Below, one piece after another: positions 45,120 to 54,712 of a DNA stretch of 64,000 nt (the first letter of the stretch is position 1; each line of letters begins with the position of its first letter). The notes under the pieces are model-generated. The model did no database searches. It was not told the origin of the DNA and saw only the letters and a program-made list of their open reading frames with translations. Location of the stretch: assembly GCF_040958695.1 (NCBI RefSeq), contig NZ_CP162599.1, positions 2,204,001-2,268,000 of the forward strand, written 5' to 3'. The position numbers and the translations under genes were made by a program. Origin of the DNA: Ornithinibacillus sp. 4-3. GTDB lineage: Bacteria; Bacillota; Bacilli; Bacillales; Amphibacillaceae.

Positions 45120-45393
45120 AACAAAGCTCCTTTTGTAGCCCATTTATTTAAGCATACCATAAAATGAAGATGTATAAGATTTAGGATAAATAGGTACCTC
45201 AACTTTTAAAGTGTCTACATTTGTATATTCATTTTTTTGTTGTAAGAATCTATGTTTCTTCACTTTAGAGAAATTCGCCGTATCTCAGATCATTCATAAT
45301 TAGTTATTTCGTGATTAATAGTTTGTTCAATTCTTGAAACAAAAGTGATAATTGCAGCATTTATACAGATAATTTGATTCCCACTTCATTTTT
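45120..45393. other. Intergenic, nothing recognised
   Basis: An AT-rich gap between the VOC gene and the rplT terminator. I see no credible frame, promoter with both boxes, or hairpin in it. Confidence 0.5.
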
Positions 45394-45430
45394 ACAAACA
45401 AAAAAGAACCAAACCAATAATTGATTTGAT
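45394..45430 (-). terminator. Terminator of infC-rpmI-rplT
   Basis: On the minus strand GGATCAAATCAAT and ATTGGTTTGGTTC pair imperfectly, followed by TTTTTTG, 17 bases past rplT. Confidence 0.75.
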
Positions 45431-45446
45431 CCTTTTATAGAATAAA

Positions 45447-45806
45447 TTAGTTGTTTAATGCAGTTTTTGCTTGGTCAACGATTTGAGCAAATGCTTTTTC
45501 ATCAGAAATAGCAAGCTCAGCAAGCATTTTACGGTTAACTTCAATACCTGCTAATTTTAATCCGTGCATCAATTTGCTGTAAGAAATATCATTGATACGC
45601 GCTGCAGCATTAATTCTTGAAATCCATAATTTACGGAAATCACGCTTTTTACGTCTGCGGTCACGATAAGCATATTGACCAGATTTAATTACTTGTTGTT
45701 TAGCTGTTTTGAATAGTGTATGTTTTGAACCATAGTAACCTTTAGCTAATTTTAAAATACGTTTACGACGTTGACGCGTAACCGTTCCACCTTTAACACG
45801 TGCCAT
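45447..45806 (-). CDS. rplT: Ribosomal protein L20
   Basis: 119 residues. 50S subunit protein needed for early assembly; also the autogenous repressor of this operon in bacilli. The basic N-terminal tail ([22 protein letters not shown]-type) and the globular [20 protein letters not shown] are both intact. AGGAGG ribosome site. Last gene of infC-rpmI-rplT. Confidence 0.97.
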   Translation of the reverse strand: MARVKGGTVTRQRRKRILKLAKGYYGSKHTLFKTAKQQVIKSGQYAYRDRRRKKRDFRKLWISRINAAARINDISYSKLMHGLKLAGIEVNRKMLAELAISDEKAFAQIVDQAKTALNN

Positions 45807-45871
45807 ATTTTTTTCCTCCTAGTTGTAACTCTTTTCGATTTTCAATATTTATGTTTCCAAATACGATCCTA

Positions 45872-46066
45872 TTATCTAGGAAGCATTGTATCAATACGTC
45901 TTTGATCTCCTGCTGAAACAAGTGAAGATTTACGTAATTTACGCTTTTGCTTTTGAGACTTGTTAGCAAATAAGTGACTTGTATATGCATGAGAACGTTT
46001 TAATTTACCTGAGCCAGTTCTTTTAAAACGCTTTTGAGTACCTTTATGTGTTTTCATCTTTGACAT
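45872..46066 (-). CDS. rpmI: Ribosomal protein L35
   Basis: 64 residues, very basic: [60 protein letters not shown]. Full length for L35. TTGGAGG ribosome site. It follows infC by 18 bases and precedes rplT by 65. Confidence 0.97.
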   Translation of the reverse strand: MSKMKTHKGTQKRFKRTGSGKLKRSHAYTSHLFANKSQKQKRKLRKSSLVSAGDQRRIDTMLPR

Positions 46067-46084
46067 AATTAAAAAACCTCCAAT

Positions 46085-46609
46085 TTATTTGTTGCTACTG
46101 TCTGTTGAAGGCCCAAGCATCATAAACATGTTACGACCTTCCATTTTAGCTTTAGACTCAACAACTGCGATGTCTTTAACTTCTTCAGCTAAACGATCTA
46201 AAACTTCTCTACCTAAATCTTTATGCGTAATTGCACGTCCGCGGAAACGAACTGATGCTTTTACTTTGTCACCATTTGTTAGAAACTTTCTTGCATTTCT
46301 AAGCTTCGTATTGAAGTCATGGTCACCGATTCCAGGTGTGAAGCGAACTTCTTTTACTTGGATCGTCTTTTGCTTCTTCCGTGCTTCTTGCTCTTTCTTC
46401 TGTTGTTCATATCTGAACTTACCATAGTCCATAATACGACATACAGGGGGCTTTGCACCTGGAGCAACTAATACTAAGTCTAGATTACGAGTATTCGCAA
46501 TCTCAAGTGCCTCTTGACGAGATTTCACTCCTAGTTGATCACCATTTGAGTCAATCAAACGAACTTCTTTTGCACGGATTTTTTCATTAACATTCATATC
46601 TTTGCTAAT
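46085..46609 (-). CDS. infC: Translation initiation factor IF-3, ATT start
   Basis: 174 residues. IF-3 keeps 30S apart from 50S and checks start-codon pairing. N-terminal domain with [20 protein letters not shown], linker [20 protein letters not shown]-terminal domain with [18 protein letters not shown] and [13 protein letters not shown]. The start is taken as ATT (46607-46609), giving (M)SKDMNVNEK, the exact counterpart of SKDF at the N-terminus of Geobacillus IF-3; GGAGG stands 9 bases ahead. The ATG two codons up is only 3 bases from GGAGG. An ATT start is the known autoregulatory device of infC. Confidence 0.94.
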   Translation of the reverse strand: MSKDMNVNEKIRAKEVRLIDSNGDQLGVKSRQEALEIANTRNLDLVLVAPGAKPPVCRIMDYGKFRYEQQKKEQEARKKQKTIQVKEVRFTPGIGDHDFNTKLRNARKFLTNGDKVKASVRFRGRAITHKDLGREVLDRLAEEVKDIAVVESKAKMEGRNMFMMLGPSTDSSNK

Positions 46610-46717
46610 ATCCATCCACCTCCAAATATTTCTTCTTACATTGTAAAAAGCTAATATTGATCTGTCACGGACAAGCATATGGTTAGAAAATGCAAGAAAC
46701 ATTTTCATACATTGCCA

Positions 46718-46856
46718 TAAAAAAAGTGCGGGCATCAACACCCACACGTCTCCAATAGTCTAAATTAGAATCCTTGGAACCAGCCAACTGCCTAAGAAGC
46801 GTTGGACAGGTGAGAAGCGGGCGCTCCTACTTGTCTAAGATCATTTTAAGTTAACT
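46718..46856 (-). promoter_or_regulatory. L20-type leader with attenuator ahead of infC
   Basis: In transcript sense the leader ends in GTGTGGGTGTTGATGCCCGCAC followed by TTTTTTT (46721-46748), a strong intrinsic terminator 110 bases before infC. Ahead of it lie the pairable segments GAGCGCCCGCTTCTCACCTG and CTTAGGCAGTTGGCTGG. The design and position match the L20 leader of Firmicutes, where L20 binding favours termination. Confidence 0.78.
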
Positions 46857-46861
46857 ACTAT

Positions 46862-46890
46862 ATATTAGCAAAGGCTAGAAAACTTGTCAA
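46862..46890 (-). promoter_or_regulatory. SigmaA promoter of infC-rpmI-rplT
   Basis: Minus strand: TTGACA (46885-46890), 17 bases, TAATAT (46862-46867). Near consensus. Confidence 0.85.
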
Positions 46891-46914
46891 TAGCTTATTT
46901 ACTGTTTTCTAGCC
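46873..46914. repeat. 11-bp inverted repeat spanning the infC -35
   Basis: GGCTAGAAAAC (46873-46883) and GTTTTCTAGCC (46904-46914) pair perfectly around 20 bases that contain the TTGACA. It may be the thrS transcript end (no T-run) or an operator. Confidence 0.55.
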
Positions 46915-46948
46915 ATGCTGCATTAAGAATCATATTACTTTACTTGAA

Positions 46949-48892
46949 TTATTGTAATAATGTTTTATTATTTACTTCTTCTTGAACAAGCTCAATAAAT
47001 GCTTCTACAGAAAGTGTTTCTGTTTCATTTTTTCCATAACGACGAATATTTACTTCATTTGCTTCCACTTCTTTATCCCCTAGTACAAGAGTAAATGGAA
47101 TTTTTTGTGTTTGTGTTTCACGAATCTTATAGCCTAGTTTTTCTTCACGCTTGTCTATTTCTACACGGATACCTGCTCTTATTAATTGCTCTGCTAAGTC
47201 TTCGGCATAAGCCATATGTGCTTCTAATGAAACAGGAATAGCTTTCACCTGAACAGGAGCCAACCATACTGGGAATGCACCTTTGTATTCTTCAAGTAAA
47301 AATGCAACAAAACGTTCCATTGTAGAAACTACACCGCGGTGAATAACAACTGGACGATGTTCTTTACCATCTTCACCAATATATGTTAGATCAAAACGCT
47401 CTGGCAAGAGTACATCAATTTGTACAGTAGATAATGTTTCGTCTTTACCTAATGCTGTTTTCACTTGAACATCTAGTTTAGGGCCATAAAATGCTGCTTC
47501 TCCTTCAGCTTCTACATAATCTAAGTTCATATCCTCCATTGTTTCTTTTAGAAGGCTTTGAGTTTTCTCCCACATCTCATCATTATCAATATACTTCTCT
47601 TTATCCTCTGGATCACGATAAGATAGACGGAAATAATAATCATCGATGCCGAAATCTTTATATACATTCTGAACTAACTCTACCACTCGAATAAACTCAT
47701 CCTTTAATTGATCAGGACGGGCAAAAATATGTGCATCATTTAATGTCATCGCACGTACACGTTGTAGTCCAGCTAATGCACCTGACATTTCATAACGATG
47801 CATTGTACCAAGCTCAGCAATACGAACTGGTAAATTACGATAGCTCCATAGCTGATTTTTAAAGACCATCATATGGTGTGGACAGTTCATTGGACGAAGC
47901 ACTAATTCTTCATTATCCATTTGCATTGTTGGGAACATATCATCTTCATAATGATCTAAATGCCCGCTTGTTTTGTATAAATCAACATTAGCTAAAACAG
48001 GTGTATACACATGGCTATAGCCTAATCTTTCCTCTAGGTCAACGATATAACGTTCAATCTGACGACGAATTGTAGCACCTTTTGGTAACCATATTGGTAA
48101 ACCTTGCCCTACCTTTTGATTAATTGTAAAGATTTCAAGCTCCTTGCCAAGCTTACGATGATCGCGTTCTTTACGATCTTCTAAAATCTGTAAATACTCC
48201 TCTAATTGGCTTTGCTTTTCAAAAGCAGTACCATATATACGTTGCAATTGTTTGTTATTGCTATCTCCACGCCAATATGCGCCAGAAATACTTAATAATT
48301 TAAATGCTTTAATTTTACTTGTAGATGGAACATGAACTCCACGACATAAATCAAAGAACTCTCCCTGTTGATAAATAGTCACTTGCTCATCCTCTGGAAT
48401 CGCCTCAATTAATTCAAGCTTTAAGTCGTCTCCAATTTCCTTAAACATACGAATTGCTTCTTCACGAGAAACTTCTATGCGCTTAATCTCTAGATTTTCA
48501 TCGACAATACGTTTCATTTCTTTTTCAATTTTCGGAAGGTCTTCAGGTGTAATAGATTGATCTAAATCAATATCATAATAGAACCCTTCTTCAATAGTTG
48601 GACCAACACCGAAGCTAACATCCTTATATAAACGCTTAATTGCCTGAGCTAGAAGATGTGCAGTAGAATGGCGCATAATATCAATACCTTCAGGTGATTT
48701 GGATGTAATAATTTCGATTTTTCCACCTTCTGTTAATTCACGCTTTAAATCTACAAGATTACCGTCTAATTTAATTGCTAATGCTTGCTTCTTCAAGCCT
48801 GAAGAAATAGATCCTGCGATTTCTTCACCTGTAGTACCTTGAGGAAACTCCTTTGCTGCTCCATCTGGAAAAACAATTGTAATTTGGCTCAT
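46949..48892 (-). CDS. thrS: Threonyl-tRNA synthetase
   Basis: 647 residues, usual length. Class II synthetase charging tRNA-Thr. N-terminal TGS domain (about 1-62), editing domain with [13 protein letters not shown] (HxxxH) and a later [12 protein letters not shown], catalytic core with [12 protein letters not shown] (zinc Cys) and motif 2 [20 protein letters not shown], motif 3 [19 protein letters not shown], and anticodon domain at the C-terminus (about 535-640). GGGGTAG ribosome site. Under the T-box at 48953. Confidence 0.97.
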   Translation of the reverse strand: MSQITIVFPDGAAKEFPQGTTGEEIAGSISSGLKKQALAIKLDGNLVDLKRELTEGGKIEIITSKSPEGIDIMRHSTAHLLAQAIKRLYKDVSFGVGPTIEEGFYYDIDLDQSITPEDLPKIEKEMKRIVDENLEIKRIEVSREEAIRMFKEIGDDLKLELIEAIPEDEQVTIYQQGEFFDLCRGVHVPSTSKIKAFKLLSISGAYWRGDSNNKQLQRIYGTAFEKQSQLEEYLQILEDRKERDHRKLGKELEIFTINQKVGQGLPIWLPKGATIRRQIERYIVDLEERLGYSHVYTPVLANVDLYKTSGHLDHYEDDMFPTMQMDNEELVLRPMNCPHHMMVFKNQLWSYRNLPVRIAELGTMHRYEMSGALAGLQRVRAMTLNDAHIFARPDQLKDEFIRVVELVQNVYKDFGIDDYYFRLSYRDPEDKEKYIDNDEMWEKTQSLLKETMEDMNLDYVEAEGEAAFYGPKLDVQVKTALGKDETLSTVQIDVLLPERFDLTYIGEDGKEHRPVVIHRGVVSTMERFVAFLLEEYKGAFPVWLAPVQVKAIPVSLEAHMAYAEDLAEQLIRAGIRVEIDKREEKLGYKIRETQTQKIPFTLVLGDKEVEANEVNIRRYGKNETETLSVEAFIELVQEEVNNKTLLQ

Positions 48893-48952
48893 TTGTTTAC
48901 ACTACCCCTTTTTTGTATGTAGTTTAACTTAGCTACATTTATTTTTTAAAAA

Positions 48953-49200
48953 AGCAAAAAACTCGTCCGACTATGCAAGTTAATATTGCATAGGGACGAG
49001 TTATATTTCATTCGTGGTTCCACCCTAATTTCCCTAAAACATCATAATAGATGCCTCATGGCTTCATTCATTCTTAACGCAGAGTTGGCGCTTCTACCTA
49101 CTATCATTTCAATAGAAGAGTTCAAAGGTGGTAATTCTTGTACGTAAATGGGAAGCTCACAGCCAAAGACTTCCTTCTCTGATAAATACAGATACAAAAA
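48953..49200 (-). promoter_or_regulatory. T-box riboswitch of thrS
   Basis: The antiterminator core AGGGTGGAACCACGAA (complement of 49011-49026) is followed by a terminator, AACTCGTCCCTATGCAA...TTGCATAGTCGGACGAGTT with TTTTTT (48957-49003). The 5' part begins near GAGAAGGAAGTCTTTGGC. ACC codons suited as the Thr specifier occur in GAATTACCACC. From 49200 to 49443 I see nothing further except AT-rich DNA where the promoter should lie. Confidence 0.92.
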
Positions 49201-49443
49201 TCATGTCCTTTTCATCACTTTTAATATATATGATTCTTTTGATACAGAATATTATATCCCTTTTATTATAAAATGCAACTATAATTTTACATGTTTTATA
49301 AAAATACTTCAAGAATCGTCTTATCACCTGACAAATAATTCGTTATTACAGGAATAGCAACCTGATACTATTCTTATACACTCCCCTAGGAAGACTATCC
49401 CTGTCAGCTTCTAGTCAATCTGTTTGAAAAATAAGCCTAATAG

Positions 49444-50220
49444 CTATTGACGAATTCTACATAAAATCAAACCATAAAATGACAAAATAACTAAAGGTAA
49501 ATGTAGTACACCCATCCACCAATTTGGAGTTTGAAAACCACACCACGTCAATATGTTCATTATCCCAATCACTAATCCGGTAAAGGAAACAATAGAAAGT
49601 GTAGGTATGTGCATGTCTTTTGAGAAGAGTAACATTACTCCAATTATTACAGGCGTAATCATATAATAAGTTACTCCAGCCTCATTCATAAGCATTGATA
49701 GTTCAAATGAAGGTACAGCTATATTTTGTTCATTCACCGCATAAGGCATTAAAATTGCCAAGAGCATTGGTGCTAGTACCCATAATCTTTTAATCTCAAA
49801 ACTATCTCGATTAAATACCGTTTTTTGTTTAATTACATCATACATACAAGCAGTTGCAGCTATTAAAATGATTATAGTGTTACCGATTAACCAAACAAAT
49901 CCATATTCCTCCGTAAAAGACATATTTTGAAATACTCCAACGATAATTAAAATAAACGAATAATATCCTAAAAACAAACGTGTGAATCGTCGCGGGTTTA
50001 CAAAAATAATAGCTGCTGCAAATAATAATAATAGCTTTGCGATCGGTAGAAAAAAGTTTATATTTGTGATAAGTGGCTGACTCATAATATGTCCAATTAC
50101 TTCTGTTGTTTCAATCGTTTCATATGGAAGCTGTGAATAAGGCGGGATGAAAAATAAAATTAGTACGATAGCCTTAAACCTTACACTCTGCGCAAAAGGT
50201 TCTATTGTATTATTTTGCAT
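49444..50220 (-). CDS. Integral membrane protein of unknown function
   Basis: 258 residues with about seven hydrophobic segments (such as FKAIVLILFFIPPYSQL, LLLLFAAAIIFV, LFLGYYSFILIIVGVF, WLIGNTIIILIAATACM, LPLVILSFYGLILCRI). Basic residues on alternating loops. No family motif recognised. The ribosome site AAAGGGAG fits the ATG. Single gene between thrS and ytxC, where B. subtilis has none of this kind, so probably accessory. Confidence 0.75.
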   Translation of the reverse strand: MQNNTIEPFAQSVRFKAIVLILFFIPPYSQLPYETIETTEVIGHIMSQPLITNINFFLPIAKLLLLFAAAIIFVNPRRFTRLFLGYYSFILIIVGVFQNMSFTEEYGFVWLIGNTIIILIAATACMYDVIKQKTVFNRDSFEIKRLWVLAPMLLAILMPYAVNEQNIAVPSFELSMLMNEAGVTYYMITPVIIGVMLLFSKDMHIPTLSIVSFTGLVIGIMNILTWCGFQTPNWWMGVLHLPLVILSFYGLILCRIRQ

Positions 50221-50442
50221 ATCACCGCTCCCTTTCCCTTTACAGTCATATTGTAGTTTATAAACACCTTAGCAATACGTTAGTTGAGCGATTAGCTCCC
50301 ACTATATTATAGATTTTAAAAAGAAATACGTTACTAACTTTTTCATTTGATTTCGAGAAAAGAACAAGTTTGAATTTAAGTAAATTAAACTGATTAGTTA
50401 TGATTGCAACATCTCTATTCATATATCTGCAACCATTCTAAA

Positions 50443-50490
50443 AAGCGAATCTTCCCCATCTACTTCATTGAGATTGGAGATGATTCGCTT
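50443..50490. terminator. Long imperfect hairpin in the 50221-50643 gap
   Basis: AAGCGAATCTTCCCCATCT and AGATTGGAGATGATTCGCTT pair with a small loop. It has no clear T-run. The rest of this 423-base gap shows nothing I can support. Confidence 0.4.
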
Positions 50491-50643
50491 AATTAGTTAA
50501 ATACTGACATATTGATTTAGTCTTCTTCGATTTCGTTTTTTCACCAAGGGAAATTTTAATATCTTAAACAATGAAGATAGGACCAAGACATTCTTTGAGC
50601 TAAAGAATCCTTAAAATTAATTCAACCGAAAAATCTAAATTTC

Positions 50644-51465
50644 TTAATTTAGGACAAAAGGAAAATGAGATAATGGCTTAAAAGTTACTTTTTCCAAAAA
50701 AATATTAATAACTGTCAATGTTTTGGCTTCACTAGGATTTTCACCATAAATGAATATCTTCTCAGGAGACATTGCCAGTAAAGGAGCAAGGTTCATTTCA
50801 TTCTCATCTAATCCTACAATATAAAGTGGTTCAGCCTGCATCATCGTATGTAATTCCTTATATGTAAGCTTATTACCACTTTCTGTAAAAAAAGTAAATG
50901 GATCTCCTTGTACCACATGAATTTGTGGCATCTTTGCACCTTGAGAGGCAGCGAACTTTCGGACTGCTTCAATGAATGTTTGATGATCTTCTTCCATCTT
51001 AAACTCATCAATTGCTTTTCCAATTAATTCGATAAATACCTCTTGGCAAGATTGTACACGGAAGGCAAGAAAAGAATGGAAATAAATAGTATCCATTTCC
51101 AATAGTTGTGGATAAAAAAGCTTTTTTAGAAAAGGGTTATCATTAGATGTGCTTACCATTTCCTGTTCAAATAATGAATTGGCAATAGTGACAATTCGTT
51201 GTACTTCTTCCTCATCCGTATAATAAAAATGACGACGAATTATTTTTTCTAAGATTACTGGTAAATAATGCGTAATAAATACGTGAATAAATGCCTGCAT
51301 TACATCATTGACAATAGCTTGGTTCTCTTTTGGGTAAAATAATTGGAGTCTTTCGGTATGGTTATCGTCTGTCTGCCACTGTAATTCTTGAGTTTCTACT
51401 ATGTGAAGCAAATTTACTTCAAAACACTTTCTTTCTTTTTCAGAGTTAAAATAAATATCTAACAA
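50644..51465 (-). CDS. ytxC: Putative sporulation protein YtxC
   Basis: 273 residues. YtxC-like protein family, annotated in bacilli as sporulation-associated with no known biochemistry. N-terminal LLDIYFNSEKERKCFEVNLL, a His/aromatic-rich middle (YLPVILEKIIRRHFYYTDEE) and C-terminal YGENPSEAKTLTVINIFLE. No signal peptide. Start: the TTG at 51463-51465, 10 bases after AGAAGG; the upstream in-frame ATG at 51486 lacks a site. The position next to dnaI, before thrS, is that of ytxC in B. subtilis, which is the strongest argument. Confidence 0.75.
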   Translation of the reverse strand: MLDIYFNSEKERKCFEVNLLHIVETQELQWQTDDNHTERLQLFYPKENQAIVNDVMQAFIHVFITHYLPVILEKIIRRHFYYTDEEEVQRIVTIANSLFEQEMVSTSNDNPFLKKLFYPQLLEMDTIYFHSFLAFRVQSCQEVFIELIGKAIDEFKMEEDHQTFIEAVRKFAASQGAKMPQIHVVQGDPFTFFTESGNKLTYKELHTMMQAEPLYIVGLDENEMNLAPLLAMSPEKIFIYGENPSEAKTLTVINIFLEKVTFKPLSHFPFVLN

Positions 51466-51553
51466 TACGCACCATCCTTCTTCCATATAAACTGCTATAT
51501 TATATGGAGAAATTGATGCAAAAAGAACAAAAGTGTCTGTGTTAACTTTCGCT

Positions 51554-51592
51554 CAAAAAAAGCAGAGTGGCAATTACATGCTACTCTGCTCC
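51554..51592 (-). terminator. Terminator of the nrdR-dnaB-dnaI operon
   Basis: GAGCAGAGTAGCATG and CACTCTGCT pair on the minus strand, followed by TTTTTTT. The dnaI stop codon TAG (51581-51583) lies inside the stem. Confidence 0.88.
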
Positions 51593-52528
51593 ATCTTCAT
51601 TTCGATAATTATCTCCTAAGAGATGAATTTCTTTACTAACTTTTTTAATTCGTTCAATAATTCTTCCTGCTTTCACTGTTTCCGTACCGCCACGCGAGGT
51701 TTCAGCCAGTTTCTTTTCTAATTCCTTCACACTGTAATTCGATGTAAAAAATACTGGAAGTCCTTCCATCATACGATATTGTAAAATCGATCCTAGAATT
51801 TCATCTCGAAACCAGGCGGATTGTGTTTCTGCCCCGATATCATCTAACATTAAGGCATCAGCAGTTTTATAATAATTTATTTTTGCATTTAATGTATCAT
51901 TATTTATCGCTTCACGCATCTCACGTACAAACTCGGGCATATAGATTAGCCTAGAGGAATAATGCAAATCCTTTAAGCGATTCGCAATCACACCTAAAAT
52001 ATATGTTTTTCCAACACCGAATGGTCCATACAAATACATGCCCTTCTCTGGCAATGTACCAGTTTTAGCTTTTTCAATAAATGCAACAAGCTCGGGGATT
52101 ACTTTAAGACGCTCAGGTGTTTGATAAATATTCTCCATCTTTGCATGTAAAACTTCTTTAGGGATCGCTAGACTATCTACCAATTGTTGTTGTGATTTCA
52201 ATTGTTCATCTGCAATTTTATTTTGGCATTTTTGGTACGTCAGATGAATATCATTATTTTGTACATACAAAACAGGATAATAACCTGATAATATATTTTT
52301 GCACGTACCAAGAGAACTACATGCCTCACAATTATGAGTTTGTGACATATACTCATATAGCTTATTCATATTTCTTTGAATTACTTTATCTGAAAGCTCC
52401 GGATGCTCCGCTAAAAAGGTTTGAATATGCGGATTATTGAACACCAACTGTTTTAATTTTTCATATTGCTCGGCAAAATTTTTGTTCTCACGCATCCATT
52501 TTTTTAATGATGTATTAATTGGTTCCAT
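51581..52528 (-). CDS. dnaI: Primosomal protein DnaI (helicase loader)
   Basis: 315 residues. Loads the replicative helicase DnaC at oriC and restart sites with DnaB and DnaD. N-terminal zinc-binding region with CEACSSLGTCKNILSG (Cys and later C in YQKCQNK) that contacts the helicase, then AAA+ domain: Walker A LYGPFGVGKTYILG (about 167-180), Walker B DALMLDDIGAE, sensor VFFTSNYS, and a C-terminal arginine-finger region. Follows dnaB by 30 bases. Confidence 0.95.
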   Translation of the reverse strand: MEPINTSLKKWMRENKNFAEQYEKLKQLVFNNPHIQTFLAEHPELSDKVIQRNMNKLYEYMSQTHNCEACSSLGTCKNILSGYYPVLYVQNNDIHLTYQKCQNKIADEQLKSQQQLVDSLAIPKEVLHAKMENIYQTPERLKVIPELVAFIEKAKTGTLPEKGMYLYGPFGVGKTYILGVIANRLKDLHYSSRLIYMPEFVREMREAINNDTLNAKINYYKTADALMLDDIGAETQSAWFRDEILGSILQYRMMEGLPVFFTSNYSVKELEKKLAETSRGGTETVKAGRIIERIKKVSKEIHLLGDNYRNEDGAE

Positions 52529-52558
52529 TCATATCCACCTTCATACGTGCATAATTTA

Positions 52559-53905
52559 TTAATCCTTTGAAGCTCTTTCTAAAATAGCCGCCATCTCTTT
52601 TAATTCTTTTTCTATTTCTGGATTATTAGTTTTCGTTTCTTTCTTTTCTTTCTTTTCACGATTTTTAAACCATTCTGGAACAACTTCCGTGCTATTTGAA
52701 ACAGATTTTCGAGTAGTAGTTCGCTTCTTGGGATTACGAGATTTAGCAATTTCTTGTTTAGCAAAATTCATTGCTTCCCTAGCTGTTGTCAAATGCGCTC
52801 GTGACCAGTGACTTGCTATTGTTTCGATATATGATTTGGATAAGCGCATATTTGATTGTAATAAAACATAATGAATTAATACATTCATGACAGGTGCTGG
52901 TAAGCCTTGATTTACCATAACCTCTCGAATAAGCTTTAAATCCTGTTCGGAAGCATAATTCCCACTAGACATATCCTCTAATAATTGTTTAGGTGATATC
53001 AATTCTAAATTTTGAATGAGCTGCTCTTCCTTAGTTGGAGCTTGAGTGAATTTTTTATTTTCCACCGGTTGTTTCTCCATCATTTTTGTTTCTAAACGAA
53101 TTGGATTAGCTGGCTGTTTCATCAGATATAAATCATGACAAGCGTTTTTAAATTCTTCTTTATTCAATGTGTTTTCATCTGTTAATGCCCATAAAATTGC
53201 TTTTTCCATATCCTGATTTGTAAGCCCGTATAAATGCAATAGCTGTGTCATCAATCGTTTATTCTCAGCAGTTAAAACTTGATTAACTGGAATCATACGC
53301 TGAGTTAGCATTTGTGCTAACCATGTATAATCAACTTGCTCTAGATCGAGATTCACCGTCTTTTCTGGCCTAGTCATGGCTTCTTGTTCAGGTTTCGGTG
53401 TAGATGACGGTTGGAAGGTTTGAAAGACCCGATCAAATGATGCAGTTATATCCGTACCCCTTGATTCAGAAGAAGGTAGCTGAAAATACTTTTGTAAACT
53501 CAAATATTTTTCCTTACCAATATGATGATAAAGCAGTTCAGAAAGCATTCCATCCTCGAAAAACTGCCTTGGTGAGAATGGACTGTTTAACTTATAAGTA
53601 TATACCGTATGTTTATCTGTCTCTGATTTTTGTGTGCGTAATAAGCCAATTCCTTCTAATTTTAATCTCGCTTGATAAATATCAATTAATGGGAGATTTA
53701 AATAATTCATCAATGTATGATGTGTTTGTGTGGAATGATGATTCAATTCACTCTCATGTAAAAGCGTTTGATATAAAGATACTGCATATATTCCAATTAA
53801 TGGTTGGTACAGATGGGTTAAAGAAATGGAATAATTCATGGATAAATCATCATGTAATATTACTTCATATCCGTCCACTGGCAGTAATTTACCAATAAAA
53901 TTCAT
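52559..53905 (-). CDS. dnaB: Replication initiation and membrane attachment protein DnaB
   Basis: 448 residues. Gram-positive DnaB, a primosome protein with two DnaD-like domains, tethering origin DNA to the membrane. N-terminal winged-helix-like segment (DGYEVILHDDLSMNYSISLT), DDBH2-type region (about 310-400) with ISPKQLLEDMSSGNYASEQD and VLIHYVLLQSN, and a basic C-terminus (RNPKKRTTTRKS). Forms nrdR-dnaB-dnaI. No signal peptide. The ribosome site is AAGGGGAATG-like. Confidence 0.93.
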   Translation of the reverse strand: MNFIGKLLPVDGYEVILHDDLSMNYSISLTHLYQPLIGIYAVSLYQTLLHESELNHHSTQTHHTLMNYLNLPLIDIYQARLKLEGIGLLRTQKSETDKHTVYTYKLNSPFSPRQFFEDGMLSELLYHHIGKEKYLSLQKYFQLPSSESRGTDITASFDRVFQTFQPSSTPKPEQEAMTRPEKTVNLDLEQVDYTWLAQMLTQRMIPVNQVLTAENKRLMTQLLHLYGLTNQDMEKAILWALTDENTLNKEEFKNACHDLYLMKQPANPIRLETKMMEKQPVENKKFTQAPTKEEQLIQNLELISPKQLLEDMSSGNYASEQDLKLIREVMVNQGLPAPVMNVLIHYVLLQSNMRLSKSYIETIASHWSRAHLTTAREAMNFAKQEIAKSRNPKKRTTTRKSVSNSTEVVPEWFKNREKKEKKETKTNNPEIEKELKEMAAILERASKD

Positions 53906-53944
53906 TATCCATTCCCCTTTCTTGTCGATCTATCACAATAGCGT

Positions 53945-54418
53945 TTATTCTGTTGTACCTTTTCTATCTGTTTCAATTAAATCTTTTAATTCATCTAGAA
54001 ATACAGATATATCTTTAAATTGGCGATAGACCGATGCAAATCTAACATAAGCTACATCATCAACTTTTGCTAGTAAATCCATAACCATTTCGCCAATTTC
54101 ATTACTCTCAATTTCTGAACGACCAATATTACGTATTTTTTTCTCAACATCCAAAGCAATAGCTTCGATTTTTTCTAATGGTACAGGGCGTTTTTCACAT
54201 GCTTTAATTAGACCACGAATTAGTTTTTCTCTACTGTACTCTTGTCTTGCACCATCTTTTTTCACAACAATCAACGGAGCTTCTTCCATTCTTTCAAATG
54301 TTGTAAAACGAAATCCGCATTTTTCACATTCTCTTCTTCTTCGAATGGATCTACCATCTTCAATTGGACGAGAATCTAATACTTTTGAACTTTTATTTTG
54401 ACAATTGGAACACTTCAT
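53945..54418 (-). CDS. nrdR: Transcriptional repressor NrdR
   Basis: 157 residues. Senses dATP/ATP and represses ribonucleotide reductase genes. N-terminal zinc ribbon ([15 protein letters not shown], then [13 protein letters not shown]-type), ATP-cone ([20 protein letters not shown] about 51-70). Full length. First gene of nrdR-dnaB-dnaI, as in B. subtilis (ytcG), but here speD is absent between gapB and nrdR. GGAG ribosome site. Confidence 0.96.
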   Translation of the reverse strand: MKCSNCQNKSSKVLDSRPIEDGRSIRRRRECEKCGFRFTTFERMEEAPLIVVKKDGARQEYSREKLIRGLIKACEKRPVPLEKIEAIALDVEKKIRNIGRSEIESNEIGEMVMDLLAKVDDVAYVRFASVYRQFKDISVFLDELKDLIETDRKGTTE

Positions 54419-54659
54419 ATGCGCAACTCCATTTCCTTATTTCACGTTCTGTTTTTCATCTATGTGTTATATTTAATTATTGATTTTAATTCACACTGGT
54501 TTCGGCGATATATATTATTTACCTATTAATTCTAACATGTTCTGTCAAAATGAGCGAAGGAAAAATATATAAGCATGGTTTAGCTTGATATGTTTATAGA
54601 GAAGAATCGTTAGTGTATTTAGATACTAAAACTTCTACTACATATTTTACCAATGACAA

Positions 54660-54697
54660 CAAAAAAGGCTACCATCTTAAGAAATGGCAACCTTTTT
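54660..54697 (-). terminator. Terminator of gapB
   Basis: AAAAAGGCTACCAT and ATGGCAACCTTTTT pair, with TTTTTTG on the minus strand, 16 bases past gapB. The gap from here to nrdR holds nothing else I can support. Confidence 0.85.
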
Positions 54698-54712
54698 CAG
54701 ATAAGTATAATA

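Noticed and set aside
45793..45990. 65-codon minus-strand frame overlapping rpmI
   Set aside because: Out of frame with rpmI, which is certain.
49148..49357. 69-codon plus-strand frame upstream of thrS
   Set aside because: It runs against the thrS T-box leader and has no ribosome site or recognisable product.
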